A program made the position numbers and the translations under genes. This document shows, piece after piece, positions 16,311 to 25,724 of a stretch of 64,000 nucleotides of DNA (the stretch's first letter is position 1; the number at the start of each line of letters is the position of its first letter). Location: contig JABFRS010000001.1 in assembly GCA_013141055.1 (NCBI GenBank), forward strand, positions 2,290,567 to 2,354,566, given 5' to 3'. This stretch comes from Cyclobacteriaceae bacterium. GTDB taxonomy: Bacteria; Bacteroidota; Bacteroidia; Cytophagales; Cyclobacteriaceae. The notes below the pieces were generated by a model. It was not told the origin of the DNA. It made no database searches and worked only from the letters and a program-made list of their open reading frames with translations.

Positions 16311-18194
16311 CTATTCCAAAATGATTTTCTCACGTTTCGGATATTTTACCTCGTATTGTAGTTGTAAGTCCTTTTGCTGTTGAGGATTTATCTCTAGATC
16401 CCAAAATATTTTTCCTGTTTTCTCATCCAATTGACCCTTAGATATTTCAAGAGCATTGACGCTAATATCACTATTGACAGAAACCGGGATTTGATCAAAG
16501 ATCTTTATGTTGATGGGTAGGGATTTTTTATTTCTTATCGAAGTAATAAAGCCGCGACTTTCGATGGCATTACCACCAAGAGTTCTTCTTTTTGTGAACT
16601 GTTCATTCTTAATTCGACCGATCACAATATTCTTATCACGACCCAAAGAAATAGTCAGAGTATCTTTCAGGGCCTTTGCATCAAGTATTGTACGTCCGAT
16701 GTAAGCATCTTCGAAGTAAAGATTTGCTTCACCCTGCAGCAAATTGTACTGATCCCAGTTTACAACCTGCGCTATCAGAAAAGCATCTTTGTCAAGCTTA
16801 GGAATAGTATAGTATTGATAGGTTGCATCAATTGGGTACTTCTTAAGATCCACAGTAAGTTTATCGCCATTGGATTTTATAGAATATGGTGTGTCTATCG
16901 AAATCTCAACAGTAGTTTGATTTTCAATCATTGTGGTCGGGATGATTCTGGAAGTTTTTTCTTTATAATTCAATGAGCTAATTCCCCGTATCTGAACACC
17001 GGCTGTCGCACCACTTAAGCCATAACCCGTCACCACAACCTCAGAAAGTTGCGTTGCATCCGAAGCCAGGGCAACGTTCATTTCTGGTTTTATAATAGGC
17101 TCTTCATGCGAGGTCAGCCCGATGAAGGAAAAAACCAGAACGGATGCTTCATTTGGTAAAGTAAGCTGGTATTGGCCATTTGCATCAGTGACAGTTCCAA
17201 TTGTTGTACCCTTCACCACTACATTAACCCCAGGTAAAACGCTACCATCCTCTTCTGACAGAACTGTTCCAAAAACCTCTCTCACGTTAGTTAACGCAAC
17301 TCCATAGGCTGACTTTTGAACAAAAGTGTATTGAGCATAATTCAAATTCCAGGGCATCAACTCAGGGATAACTCCACTTTGCCTTGGATCGCCGTTGGAG
17401 AATCTAAGTCGTACATTTTTCCAATCGACCCCTGTGTTTTGATATACTTCAGCTTTGTAGGTGAGATCTAAAGGACTTTTCACATTCTTTACACGGACAT
17501 CATATTTTGGATACCATCCTGCATTGGAAACAAGATAGCTTACTGAAAACCTGACGGTCTCTTGGCTGTCTGCATTAAGTCTTATTTCAATTTCACTGCT
17601 TGGAAGTGTTTTTTGCGCCTGAATTTCCTTCAATTGCGATTCAATCTTTTTCTTCTGCTCACTTTTCAAGACTATGCTTCTATTAATTCGAATTTCTTCC
17701 TGCTTTATTTTTGAAAATTCGACGTCATAAAAATCAAGAGCCAGCTTTAATTGGGTAACTGTTGTTCCGGAATTCTCACCTCCAAGTTTTTTATTCAGAT
17801 CAAGAAGACTTTGCTTTTCAATCAATACCTCGAGCATGGCTTTGCTTTCGGTAATATTTGCAATTAATGATTCTACTATTTTATTAAGGCTGTCAATCTT
17901 GTCATCTTTCTTTAGTTCTTTCAGGAAGTTCAGTTTGTGATTGACTGAGAGTATTGTAAAATCTCCCTCTGCCTTTACCTGAATGCTTTTGGGATCAAGA
18001 AATGGTGATAGATTTTTGATTCGAAGGAGAACTTTTCCCTGGTTGAGAGTCGCACTTCCTTTCTCAAAGATTTGTGCACTATTCAGAAATAGAGTGACTT
18101 CCGCGACTTCCGTCTTAAGTTCTTTCTCTTTAAAATTTTGTGAGAATGTAGATCCGGAAATGATCAACAGAATTGAAAGTAGAATAGGTTTCAT
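16311..18194 (-). CDS. DUF4139 (MuiA-type) secreted protein with inserted carboxypeptidase-like domain
   Basis: A 627-residue protein with a Sec signal peptide (LLSILLIISGSTFSQ). The N-terminal part is DUF4140-like (VTLFLNSAQIFEKGSATL) with a coiled coil at about 95-200, and the C-terminal part is DUF4139 (VSYLVSNAGWYPKYDVRV and later strands). Inserted at about 303-405 is a CarboxypepD_reg-like beta domain (FGTVLSEEDGSVLPGVNVVV, GTTIGTVTDANGQYQLTLP) ending in LSEVVVTGYG, the sequence typical of the start of SusC-type plug domains. The family is named after mucoidy inhibitor A, but the function is unknown. It is transcribed alone. Confidence 0.88.
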   Translation of the reverse strand: MKPILLSILLIISGSTFSQNFKEKELKTEVAEVTLFLNSAQIFEKGSATLNQGKVLLRIKNLSPFLDPKSIQVKAEGDFTILSVNHKLNFLKELKKDDKIDSLNKIVESLIANITESKAMLEVLIEKQSLLDLNKKLGGENSGTTVTQLKLALDFYDVEFSKIKQEEIRINRSIVLKSEQKKKIESQLKEIQAQKTLPSSEIEIRLNADSQETVRFSVSYLVSNAGWYPKYDVRVKNVKSPLDLTYKAEVYQNTGVDWKNVRLRFSNGDPRQSGVIPELMPWNLNYAQYTFVQKSAYGVALTNVREVFGTVLSEEDGSVLPGVNVVVKGTTIGTVTDANGQYQLTLPNEASVLVFSFIGLTSHEEPIIKPEMNVALASDATQLSEVVVTGYGLSGATAGVQIRGISSLNYKEKTSRIIPTTMIENQTTVEISIDTPYSIKSNGDKLTVDLKKYPIDATYQYYTIPKLDKDAFLIAQVVNWDQYNLLQGEANLYFEDAYIGRTILDAKALKDTLTISLGRDKNIVIGRIKNEQFTKRRTLGGNAIESRGFITSIRNKKSLPINIKIFDQIPVSVNSDISVNALEISKGQLDEKTGKIFWDLEINPQQQKDLQLQYEVKYPKREKIILE

Positions 18195-18288
18195 AGGCTT
18201 GTTTTATCCTATGATTCTGAAAATCATGAAATTCCATACGATGAGTAAAAATATCCCCTCATTTAAGGGTGATTTTTATTGGCGTTTG

Positions 18289-19002
18289 TTATTTCAACTC
18301 CCTCAAATACAATTGTATCGTATTCTCCAACCCAAGATAAAGTGCATCACAGACCAAAGCATGTCCAATTGAAACTTCATCCAGATCCGGAATGGATTGT
18401 TTAAGAAACTTCAGGTTATGTAAATCGAGATCATGCCCAGCATTTAAGCCAAGGCCGAAATTCCTCGCAGCTTTTGCAGCCTCAACATAAGGCGCCACTG
18501 CTTTCGCAGGATCTTTGTGATAATTCGATGCATAAGGTTCTGTGTAAAGTTCAATTCTATCGGCACCGATCTTTGAAGCTCCTTCAACCATCAATGGGGA
18601 TGGATCCACAAACACTGACACCCGAACTCCATAGCCCTTAATTTCGGAAATTACTTTTTTCAGAAACGTTTCATTTTTAATAGTATCCCAACCGGCATTA
18701 GAAGTAATTGCCCCTGGAGGATCAGGTACCAACGTCGCCTGCTCAGGCTTCACCTCCCGGATAAGTTTCATGAACCGCTCGTCAGGGTAGCCCTCGATAT
18801 TGAATTCTGTCGTCACAATCTTTTTCAACTGAGTGACATCACTGTATCGGATGTGACGCTCGTCCGGTCTGGGATGAACTGTGATGCCCTGCGCACCAAA
18901 TCGCTCGCAATCCAGCGCAGTTTTAATGACATCAGGATTATTCGCCCCGCGGGCATTGCGAAGCGTGGCAATCTTGTTGATATTGACACTTAAATGCGTC
19001 AT
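18289..19002 (-). CDS. pdxJ: pyridoxine 5'-phosphate synthase
   Basis: A 237-residue TIM-barrel enzyme that condenses 1-deoxyxylulose 5-phosphate with 3-amino-1-hydroxyacetone 1-phosphate in the DXP-dependent vitamin B6 pathway. Family motifs include [53 protein letters not shown] and DEVSIGHAL. The start at 19002 ([10 protein letters not shown]) matches the family; an upstream in-frame start would add 15 atypical residues. The gene is divergent from the yqeY-like gene. Confidence 0.95.
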   Translation of the reverse strand: MTHLSVNINKIATLRNARGANNPDVIKTALDCERFGAQGITVHPRPDERHIRYSDVTQLKKIVTTEFNIEGYPDERFMKLIREVKPEQATLVPDPPGAITSNAGWDTIKNETFLKKVISEIKGYGVRVSVFVDPSPLMVEGASKIGADRIELYTEPYASNYHKDPAKAVAPYVEAAKAARNFGLGLNAGHDLDLHNLKFLKQSIPDLDEVSIGHALVCDALYLGLENTIQLYLRELK

Positions 19003-19033
19003 TGTTAAAGATGGATTTCGTTCGATAACTTTG
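19001..19033 (+). promoter_or_regulatory. candidate primary-sigma promoter for the yqeY-cvpA operon
   Basis: ATTG at 19001-19004, a 21-base spacer and TAACTTTG at 19026-19033, which fits the Bacteroidota -7 element TAnnTTTG exactly and the -33 TTTG in three of four bases. It leaves a leader of about 13 bases before the ATG. Confidence 0.5.
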
Positions 19034-19052
19034 AAGCGAAAATACATAAATC

Positions 19053-19505
19053 ATGTCACTGAAAACTATCATCGACGCCGACATCAAGAAAGCGATGCTC
19101 GCCAAGAACAAAGAAGAACTTGAAGCCCTGCGCAGCATCAAGTCAATGATCCTCCTTTCCGAAACAGAAAAGGGTGGAAGTGGAGACATCGCTGCCGATG
19201 TAGAAAATAAATTATTAATGAAGGCCGCTAAACAGCGAAAAGAATCTGCTGAGATCTTCCAAAAGGAAGGAAGAACAGATCTTGCAGCCAAGGAAAATCT
19301 TCAACTTGAAGTTATTAGCCGGTACTTGCCTAAACAACTTTCTGAAGAAGAAGTAGCAAATGAATTAAAGGCAATCATTGCTCAGGTGGGCGCCAAAGGT
19401 CCTCAGGATATGGGCAAGGTAATGGGCACTGCAACCAAATCTCTTGCAGGTAAGGCTGACGGAAAACTTATCTCTGAACTTGTTAAAAAACTCCTCGCGT
19501 CTTGA
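19053..19505 (+). CDS. GatB/YqeY domain protein
   Basis: A 150-residue helical protein of the YqeY family, related to the tRNA-binding tail domain of GatB. Recognisable segments are KKAMLAKNKEELEALRSIKS, YLPKQLSEEEV and GPQDMGKVMGTATKSLAGKA. Its role is not firmly established; a link to tRNA-dependent amidation is proposed from homology. It heads a plus-strand run with cvpA (stop/start overlap TTGA), a hydrolase and a CBS protein. Confidence 0.93.
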   Translation: MSLKTIIDADIKKAMLAKNKEELEALRSIKSMILLSETEKGGSGDIAADVENKLLMKAAKQRKESAEIFQKEGRTDLAAKENLQLEVISRYLPKQLSEEEVANELKAIIAQVGAKGPQDMGKVMGTATKSLAGKADGKLISELVKKLLAS

Positions 19506-20008
19506 GCACAGCAGATATTATTATTGCCCTCCTGATTATTGTCGGCGCATTCGCTGGTTACAAAGAAGGCTTTCTGATGGAGTTGATTTCAGTTATTGCA
19601 ATATTGCTTGGAGTCTTCGCAGGCTTCAAACTGATGGGTGAAGGAATGATACTACTTGAAGAGAAATTCAACGCAGATACAACGACACTTCCTTACATCT
19701 CCTTTGCAGTGATATTTATCATCATTGTAGTGCTTGTCAACTTAGCTGGGAAACTGATAAAGAATTCAATTGATAAATCTTTTCTCGGCAAAGCTGATCA
19801 GGGTTTGGGTGCTGTACTGGGTGCATTCAAAACAATATTTATGTTAAGTATTGCGTTATGGATTGCAGATTCACTGAAGTGGACTCCCAAAGAATCATGG
19901 ACCGTTGGCTCATGGCTTTATCCCTTTACAGCGAAATTAGCCCCGCGTACTGCTGAATGGATTGGAGGATTTCTGCCCATTTTCAAGGAAATTTTCAGGC
20001 AATTCTAA
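19502..20008 (+). CDS. CvpA family membrane protein
   Basis: A 168-residue protein with about four membrane helices. It starts with ADIIIALLIIVGAFAGYKEG, the conserved CvpA opening, followed by helices at about 30-45, 60-82 and 100-120. CvpA is linked to colicin V production and envelope homeostasis in enterobacteria. The start is a TTG that overlaps the preceding stop by four bases, which suggests translational coupling; no better start is in frame. Confidence 0.88.
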   Translation: MSTADIIIALLIIVGAFAGYKEGFLMELISVIAILLGVFAGFKLMGEGMILLEEKFNADTTTLPYISFAVIFIIIVVLVNLAGKLIKNSIDKSFLGKADQGLGAVLGAFKTIFMLSIALWIADSLKWTPKESWTVGSWLYPFTAKLAPRTAEWIGGFLPIFKEIFRQF

Positions 20009-20051
20009 CTACGAATATTTTTCACTTACTTTTCAAGGAAATAACTGTCAC

Positions 20052-20819
20052 ATGGCTCTTAATGTTAAAGAAGAAGGCGGTTTTAAATACGTAGACGAAG
20101 GTCATGGACAGGTTCTTATGTTACTCCATGGTTTGTTTGGTGCATTGAGTAACTGGGAAGGAGTTGTGAGCAGATTCTCGAAGCAATTCAGAGTTGTAAT
20201 TCCTATGCTTCCTATTTATGAGATGCCTATCAAAGAAGCAGGGCTTGAAGGTTTAAGAAAATTTGTTGAAGACTTTGTAGCATTAAAGAAACTTGATAAT
20301 CTCATCATCCTTGGCAATTCTTTAGGGGGTCATATAGGATTGCTATATACTTTGAATAACTCTGCGAAAGTTGATAAGTTGTTGCTAACCGGCAGTTCGG
20401 GATTGTTTGAGAATACGATGGGTGGCTCATACCCGCGAAGAGGAAGCTATGATTACGTTCGCGAACGCGTAGCATATACTTTTTATGATCCGGCAGTTGC
20501 TTCCAAGGAATTGGTTGATGAAGTTTTTGAGACGACGAAAAGCATTCCAAAATGTATGCGGATCGTTGCTATCGCCAAATCTGCACAGCGCAACAACCTG
20601 GCAAACGATTTGCATAAAATACTGGTTCCCACACTGCTGGTTTGGGGATTAAATGATACCATTACGCCACCCACCGTGGCATATGAATTTAATAGGTTGA
20701 TCCCGAACTCTGAACTGCATTTTATGGACAAATGCTGTCACGCACCGATGATGGAACATCCTGAAGAATTCAATGAAATTGTGGAGGACTTTTTAATGGC
20801 AACACCCCAGGTTAAATAG
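20052..20819 (+). CDS. alpha/beta hydrolase
   Basis: A 255-residue alpha/beta hydrolase. The oxyanion region LLHGLFGALSNWEGVV, nucleophile elbow GNSLGGHIGLLY (Ser), Asp in WGLNDTITPP and His in DKCCHAPMMEHPEEF form a complete catalytic set. The start at 20052 (MALNVKEEGG) fits the family; a longer in-frame start would overlap cvpA with unrelated residues. The substrate is unknown. It is third in the yqeY operon. Confidence 0.9.
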   Translation: MALNVKEEGGFKYVDEGHGQVLMLLHGLFGALSNWEGVVSRFSKQFRVVIPMLPIYEMPIKEAGLEGLRKFVEDFVALKKLDNLIILGNSLGGHIGLLYTLNNSAKVDKLLLTGSSGLFENTMGGSYPRRGSYDYVRERVAYTFYDPAVASKELVDEVFETTKSIPKCMRIVAIAKSAQRNNLANDLHKILVPTLLVWGLNDTITPPTVAYEFNRLIPNSELHFMDKCCHAPMMEHPEEFNEIVEDFLMATPQVK

Positions 20820-20830
20820 AGAATAAATAA

Positions 20831-21496
20831 ATGATTGCAGAAGAACTTATCAACCACATGATTCCGCCGCTAAAGGTGTCGGATGATGCCCACAAGGCAA
20901 TTGTGTGGATGGAGGAATTCCGTTGCAATCACCTTCCCGTTGTAGATGAAGGAACATTGCTTGGATTTATTTCTGAAGAGATCATTCTCGAGTCAAATGA
21001 CATCGATATGAATCTTGGTGATTTTGACCTTGTCGGAAAGGATTGCGTCGTTGGATTGGAATCGCATTTTTTCGACATCCTTAAAGTTGCCGGAGAACAT
21101 AAACTGAATATTGTTGCCGTGCTGAATGAAGAAGGCCGTTATGCCGGCATCATTACGGTTCAGGATATCATGGCATCTTTTGCCCAAACAGCTTCTGTTC
21201 AAATGCCAGGAGGTATTATTGTCCTTTCAATGGATCTGATTGATTATTCTCTTGCTGAGATCAGTCGTTACGTTGAAGAGAACAAAGCAAAAGTTATCAG
21301 CAGCACGATGACCGAAGATGCACTCGACCGGGGAAAAATAAAGCTGACACTTAAAATCAATCAGCTTGATCTTTCACGCATTGTTGCAACACTTGAACGT
21401 TTTGGATATCGCGTTATTGGTCGTTATCAGGAAGCACCACGTGATGATGACGATAAAGAAAGACTTGACATGCTCATGAAATATTTGAACATCTGA
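20831..21496 (+). CDS. CBS domain protein
   Basis: A 221-residue cytoplasmic protein with a pair of CBS motifs (about 1-125: FRCNHLPVVDEGTLLGFIS and AVLNEEGRYAGIITVQDIM). A C-terminal ACT-like region (about 130-210) has IVLSMDLIDYSLAEISRYVE and a second beta-alpha-beta unit. CBS pairs bind adenine nucleotides and ACT-like domains bind small ligands, so it is probably a sensor, but no output domain is present. It lies 11 bases after the hydrolase gene. Confidence 0.87.
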   Translation: MIAEELINHMIPPLKVSDDAHKAIVWMEEFRCNHLPVVDEGTLLGFISEEIILESNDIDMNLGDFDLVGKDCVVGLESHFFDILKVAGEHKLNIVAVLNEEGRYAGIITVQDIMASFAQTASVQMPGGIIVLSMDLIDYSLAEISRYVEENKAKVISSTMTEDALDRGKIKLTLKINQLDLSRIVATLERFGYRVIGRYQEAPRDDDDKERLDMLMKYLNI

Positions 21497-21532
21497 AGCG
21501 TCCTTTATCGCCATTCAATTTCCACGCGTTAA

Positions 21533-23959
21533 CTATTCACTTTTCAGATTCTCTACCGGATTCACTTTCGTTGCGCGAATGGTTTGTGAACCGATCGTCA
21601 CCGCACCAAAAACTACCAGCATCATCACACCCGTTATCACCACAACAAAATCAAAACTGGTGTGATACGCAACCTGCTCGAGCCATAAATTATTTAGGAA
21701 GTAAGCAGATGGTACCGCAATCAGAATTGCAACCAGTAAGATTTTAACAAATCCTTTTGATAGAAGAACAATCAGTGATGCATCACTGGATCCAAGAATC
21801 TTGCGTATAGAAATTTCTTTCATGCGCGTTTCCGTTGTGTAAGTAGCCATTCCAAGAAGACCAAGACATGAGATCATGATGGCAAGAAAAGCGATCATCA
21901 TTACAATATTGACAAGATCTCCGAAGATGGTATGATAGAAACTTAGGATCTCCTCTTCAAAGTTTTTATAATCAAGCTTTAAGGAAGGATTGACCTTTGC
22001 CCAGGATTCTTCTATGGATTTTGTGGCGGCACTATAGTCCCCTGAATACTTTACCTGGAGAATTTGAAACTGATCCGGATTATACATTAGTGCCATAGGA
22101 CTGATCTTCTGCATCATCATCTGATGATTGTAATCTTTCACCACACCGATGATCTCAAGCTTTGATGAATCATGATCGTGAATAACAGTTTGCCCGATTG
22201 CATCTGCGGGAGAAGCAAAATGAAAAGCTCTTACGGACTGTTCATTGATAAGAATGAAATTCTTATTGGAAATCCCCGCCTCTGCCGAAAAATTCCTGCC
22301 GGCAATCATGGTGAGGCTAAGGTTTTTCAAATAGTCCTCATCCACAGAATAGTATTCAAGATCGGTCCATTCTTTTTCGTCAAGCGATTTTTTGAATCCG
22401 CTTCCGTAGGTGGTGCTTGCTGCGGGAACGTGTGAAGAAGTCGCTACATTGGTTATGTTAGAATGCTTGGCTAATTCTGTTTTTAAATTCTGAGAAGAGG
22501 TATTGTTAAGTCTTACAACAACATTATTCTTCATGTCAAAGCCGTGATCCGCACGCACAAACAAATTCAATTGATTATAGATCACGATTACTGTCAGGAT
22601 AAAAATCAACGACAAAGTGAACTGTGATACCAACAAGGCTTTACGCAATCCCATTTTAGAAAAAAGCTTCATAGACCCCAGGTTCTTCAAAACCTTTACC
22701 GGTTGAAAGCCAGAAAGAACAACAGCTGGAAACAAGCCAGCGAGAATTCCTATGACGACAGCAAACACTACAAAAACACCATAGACATAAATGTTAGATT
22801 CTAGATCCCACTTCAACACTCTTGCAAAGGTGAGATTCAGCATTAAAGGTTTAATCGCCATTAAAAAGACGAAAGACAATGCCAGCGCAAGCAAAGCTGT
22901 TATAACAGACTCTGACAGAAACTGAGTAAAGATCTGCCACCGTGCTGCTCCTGAAACTTTACGAACACCAATTTCGCGCGCACGAGTGAGTGATCTCGCA
23001 ATAGAAAGATTTGTAAAGTTGAAGCAGGATGTCAACATCACAACTCCAGCCAGACCCGCGAAAAAATATATAAAGATCCACGGAAGGAACGGTCCGATTG
23101 GATTGTTCAATAATTTACCAGGAGTGATCTCGCGCAATGATTGCAGAGAGAATGATGTTTTTTGAATATCAGGATTAGTAACAGTAGCAATTTTTGTTTT
23201 ATAAATTTTGGCGAGATGAGGTTTGATATCATCAGCTGTTTTTCCTTTTTCAAGCAATAAATAATTCCAGGTATCCCAGTGATTATGCCAATCCTCACCA
23301 TCTCTTTTTTTCTTCCCCTTCATAGCCACCTGACTTCTCCAGGAAGCCATGCTTGCCAGCCCTTCAAATACGATATGTGATTTCCGGTCTGTCTCTCTCA
23401 GAATGCCAGTTACTGTATACGTTCCGATGTCACCAACCTTTATGGTTTTCCCTATTGGATTTTCTTCTTTGAAAAGTTTTTTGGAAGCTCTTTTGGTAAG
23501 AACCACTGTGTAGGGTTCAGTCAATGCGGTGTTTGCATCACCATATTCCAATTCATATTCAAAAATGTCAAGCATTTCAGGATCAACAAAGAATCCGCTA
23601 AGCGGAACATTTACATTTTGATCAAACTCAATCCAGCCATTTCCGAACCCTCGTTTTATCTGAACGATTTTTTCAATACCGGTATAGTTATCGATTAACT
23701 CCTGACGCAAAGGCATTGGAGAAGTGGAGTATTCATTGCCACTGCTGGATAGTCCATCAGCGCCAACAGGAATGCTGGTAATCCGATAAATCCTGTCGCG
23801 CTTTGTGTTATGGATATCATATGTCATCTGATCTGCCACGAGCATGATGATACCAAGGCAAATGGACATCGCAATTGCCAGACCGAAGATGTTGATGAAA
23901 GAAAAAAACTTATGACGGTTCAGGCTGCGAAAAGCAGTCTTGATATAATTCCTTAACAT
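21533..23959 (-). CDS. MacB/FtsX-type ABC transporter permease
   Basis: An 808-residue protein with two MacB_PCD periplasmic domains and two FtsX membrane units. An N-terminal helix (FFSFINIFGLAIAMSICLGI) precedes a periplasmic region to about 285, three helices in the middle, a second periplasmic region and three C-terminal helices. The conserved SLTRAREIGVRKVSGAARWQ and TRMKEISIRKILGSSDAS loops follow the FtsX pattern. Such Bacteroidota permeases usually act in efflux, lipid or signal export with a separate ATPase; none is adjacent here. Confidence 0.92.
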   Translation of the reverse strand: MLRNYIKTAFRSLNRHKFFSFINIFGLAIAMSICLGIIMLVADQMTYDIHNTKRDRIYRITSIPVGADGLSSSGNEYSTSPMPLRQELIDNYTGIEKIVQIKRGFGNGWIEFDQNVNVPLSGFFVDPEMLDIFEYELEYGDANTALTEPYTVVLTKRASKKLFKEENPIGKTIKVGDIGTYTVTGILRETDRKSHIVFEGLASMASWRSQVAMKGKKKRDGEDWHNHWDTWNYLLLEKGKTADDIKPHLAKIYKTKIATVTNPDIQKTSFSLQSLREITPGKLLNNPIGPFLPWIFIYFFAGLAGVVMLTSCFNFTNLSIARSLTRAREIGVRKVSGAARWQIFTQFLSESVITALLALALSFVFLMAIKPLMLNLTFARVLKWDLESNIYVYGVFVVFAVVIGILAGLFPAVVLSGFQPVKVLKNLGSMKLFSKMGLRKALLVSQFTLSLIFILTVIVIYNQLNLFVRADHGFDMKNNVVVRLNNTSSQNLKTELAKHSNITNVATSSHVPAASTTYGSGFKKSLDEKEWTDLEYYSVDEDYLKNLSLTMIAGRNFSAEAGISNKNFILINEQSVRAFHFASPADAIGQTVIHDHDSSKLEIIGVVKDYNHQMMMQKISPMALMYNPDQFQILQVKYSGDYSAATKSIEESWAKVNPSLKLDYKNFEEEILSFYHTIFGDLVNIVMMIAFLAIMISCLGLLGMATYTTETRMKEISIRKILGSSDASLIVLLSKGFVKILLVAILIAVPSAYFLNNLWLEQVAYHTSFDFVVVITGVMMLVVFGAVTIGSQTIRATKVNPVENLKSE

Positions 23960-23988
23960 GATAATTTGGTTTTAAAGAGAGGAGGGTA

Positions 23989-24020
23989 GTCGTGCGGGAC
24001 ATTCAAAAATTCCGCACGAC
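23989..24020. repeat. perfect 9-bp inverted repeat between permease and DUF6249 genes
   Basis: GTCGTGCGG at 23989-23997 and CCGCACGAC at 24012-24020, with a 14-base A/T-rich loop. It lies 22 bases past the DUF6249 stop. No T-run follows on either side, so it may be a weak terminator, an mRNA end-protecting hairpin or a protein site. Confidence 0.5.
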
Positions 24021-24042
24021 TTGAATAACTTCTTATTGGTAA

Positions 24043-24390
24043 TCAGGAGGATTTCTTTACCAGGAAATAATAGATAAGGAAACCTAATGAAACAGATACA
24101 GCAAACAACCCATAAGGAAGAGGTGATTCGGGATTTACCGAGATGAACTCCATAATGATCAATGAAAGACCACCAAAGAATACAATTAAACCCCATTTCA
24201 GAGAACTGTATTTGTTGTCATCTCCAACCTGTTTGAAAATTGCCTGAGTGTCTTCGTTGACAAAACCTTTTTCGATCATCTTCTTTTTCAGAATATAATC
24301 AGTCATCACTTTAACGAAGAAATAGACGGAACCGCCAAGCCCACTGAAGATGGCAACTGGCATTAGAACTTCTCTTAAATTACTGTCCAT
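24043..24390 (-). CDS. DUF6249-like membrane protein
   Basis: A 115-residue protein with three hydrophobic segments: about 10-30 (VLMPVAIFSGLGGSVYFFVK), 65-83 and 90-110. A charged loop (YILKKKMIEKGFVNEDTQAI) carries the pattern I recognise from DUF6249 proteins of Bacteroidota. The function is unknown. It stands upstream of the ABC permease on the same strand, separated by 83 bases including the inverted repeat, and divergent from the ECF sigma gene. Confidence 0.75.
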   Translation of the reverse strand: MDSNLREVLMPVAIFSGLGGSVYFFVKVMTDYILKKKMIEKGFVNEDTQAIFKQVGDDNKYSSLKWGLIVFFGGLSLIIMEFISVNPESPLPYGLFAVSVSLGFLIYYFLVKKSS

Positions 24391-24609
24391 GGCTATGAAT
24401 TTTAGTTTCTTTTTTGTTTCTGGAGCGTGAGACAGGATGAACAGATGAAATGTTGCAGGAGAATTTGATAAATCTTTCCCAGGATGGATTTAACTCTTAA
24501 GAGAAGCTTAAATGCATGCTCGGCAACCTCTCTTTATTTTTAAACGTTCCGCTAGAAAATCCCTTATTTTTCAGCAACCTTCCTGTCCAAACCCGTGTCT
24601 AACCTCAAA

Positions 24610-25173
24610 ATGACAGATGATCAGGCCTTAGTAAAGCGGGTATTGCAAGGCGATACGCATGCTTTAAGGACCCTGATACGACAACATGAGAGATTAGTGG
24701 GTCATATGGTTGGCAGACTAATCAACAATGCAGAGGATCGTGAGGAGCTTTGTCAGGATGTATTTCTGAAGGTTTATGATAAGCTTGGGGAATTCAATTT
24801 TCAGTCAAAATTGTCGACATGGATTGCTACAATAGCATATAACCATTCAATTAATCACTTGAGAAAAAAGAAAATTCTGGTAAATGATATTCCAGATGAG
24901 GAGAGCTTTACCAAGCATTTTATTTCGGATGACAATCCTCAGGAGATGCTTGAAGATAAAAATATGGATGCTCTTGTGATGCAATTCATTGATCAGCTGC
25001 CAACTCAATACAAAGCAGTGCTCACATTGTATCATCTTGAAGACATGAGTTATCCGGAAATTGGAATAGCTACAGGTATGCCAGAAGGAACTGTGAAAAA
25101 TTATCTTTTCAGGGCACGGGCATTGGTGAAAGAGAAAGTAAAAAAGTATCTTGGCAAGGAAGAAATGTTATGA
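24610..25173 (+). CDS. ECF-type RNA polymerase sigma factor
   Basis: A protein of about 187 residues. Region 2 has LIRQHERLVGHMVGRLINNA, CQDVFLKVYDKLGEFNFQSK and STWIATIAYNHSINHLRKKK; region 4 has PTQYKAVLTLYHLEDMSYPE and GIATGMPEGTVKNYLFRARA. It is complete and of normal ECF length. A GTG at 24595 would add five residues; the ATG at 24610 starts at the conserved TDDQALVKRV. It overlaps its downstream membrane partner gene by four bases (ATGA), the usual sigma/anti-sigma arrangement. Confidence 0.93.
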   Translation: MTDDQALVKRVLQGDTHALRTLIRQHERLVGHMVGRLINNAEDREELCQDVFLKVYDKLGEFNFQSKLSTWIATIAYNHSINHLRKKKILVNDIPDEESFTKHFISDDNPQEMLEDKNMDALVMQFIDQLPTQYKAVLTLYHLEDMSYPEIGIATGMPEGTVKNYLFRARALVKEKVKKYLGKEEML

Positions 25174-25556
25174 ACAGCGCAGAAGAAGAATTGCAGAATG
25201 AATTTGAGAGATCCGGCAAATCCGGATCTGAGATCGATATGCATTCCTATAAGATTGTTTTCGATGCTTTAAAAAAAGAGCCTGATTTTAACTTGTCTTA
25301 TAATTTTGCAGATAAGGTCATCGCAAAAATTGAAGTTAAAAAAGAAGACTCAAAGGACTCTTTTTGGATAGTCATGGGAGTTCTTTCATTTGTTATTGCA
25401 GCCATCATTTCAATTGTACTTACAGATTTCAAATTGAACTTCGGTGCATTCCGATTCTTATCGGGATATGCAGGACTGTTCGCTTTTGGGATTGTATTTA
25501 TCCTTGTGCTTCATTGGATTGATAAAAAACTTATCAGACCGCTCCACACTTCCTGA
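25170..25556 (+). CDS. putative membrane partner (anti-sigma-like) of the ECF sigma factor
   Basis: A 128-residue protein with a cytoplasmic N-terminal region (1-65, acidic then FDALKKEPDFNLSYNFADKV) and two membrane helices (about 67-88 and 95-117). There is no zinc-binding HxxxCxxC anti-sigma motif. Translational coupling to the sigma factor and the topology suggest it regulates that factor; this is an inference from position. Confidence 0.75.
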   Translation: MNSAEEELQNEFERSGKSGSEIDMHSYKIVFDALKKEPDFNLSYNFADKVIAKIEVKKEDSKDSFWIVMGVLSFVIAAIISIVLTDFKLNFGAFRFLSGYAGLFAFGIVFILVLHWIDKKLIRPLHTS

Positions 25557-25724
25557 CGGGTATCGCCTTTCAAATAAAAAGACATCACTTTCATTGCCAT
25601 ATGCAATCGAAAGGGTCACGCATTCCAACTTTTAGATAAGGTCTTTGATCTATTTGCCGAACGTGTAATATTCCAAACGGTCGTCTGGGAAAATCAGTTT
25701 ACTTTGTAACAATCCCAACTAACC

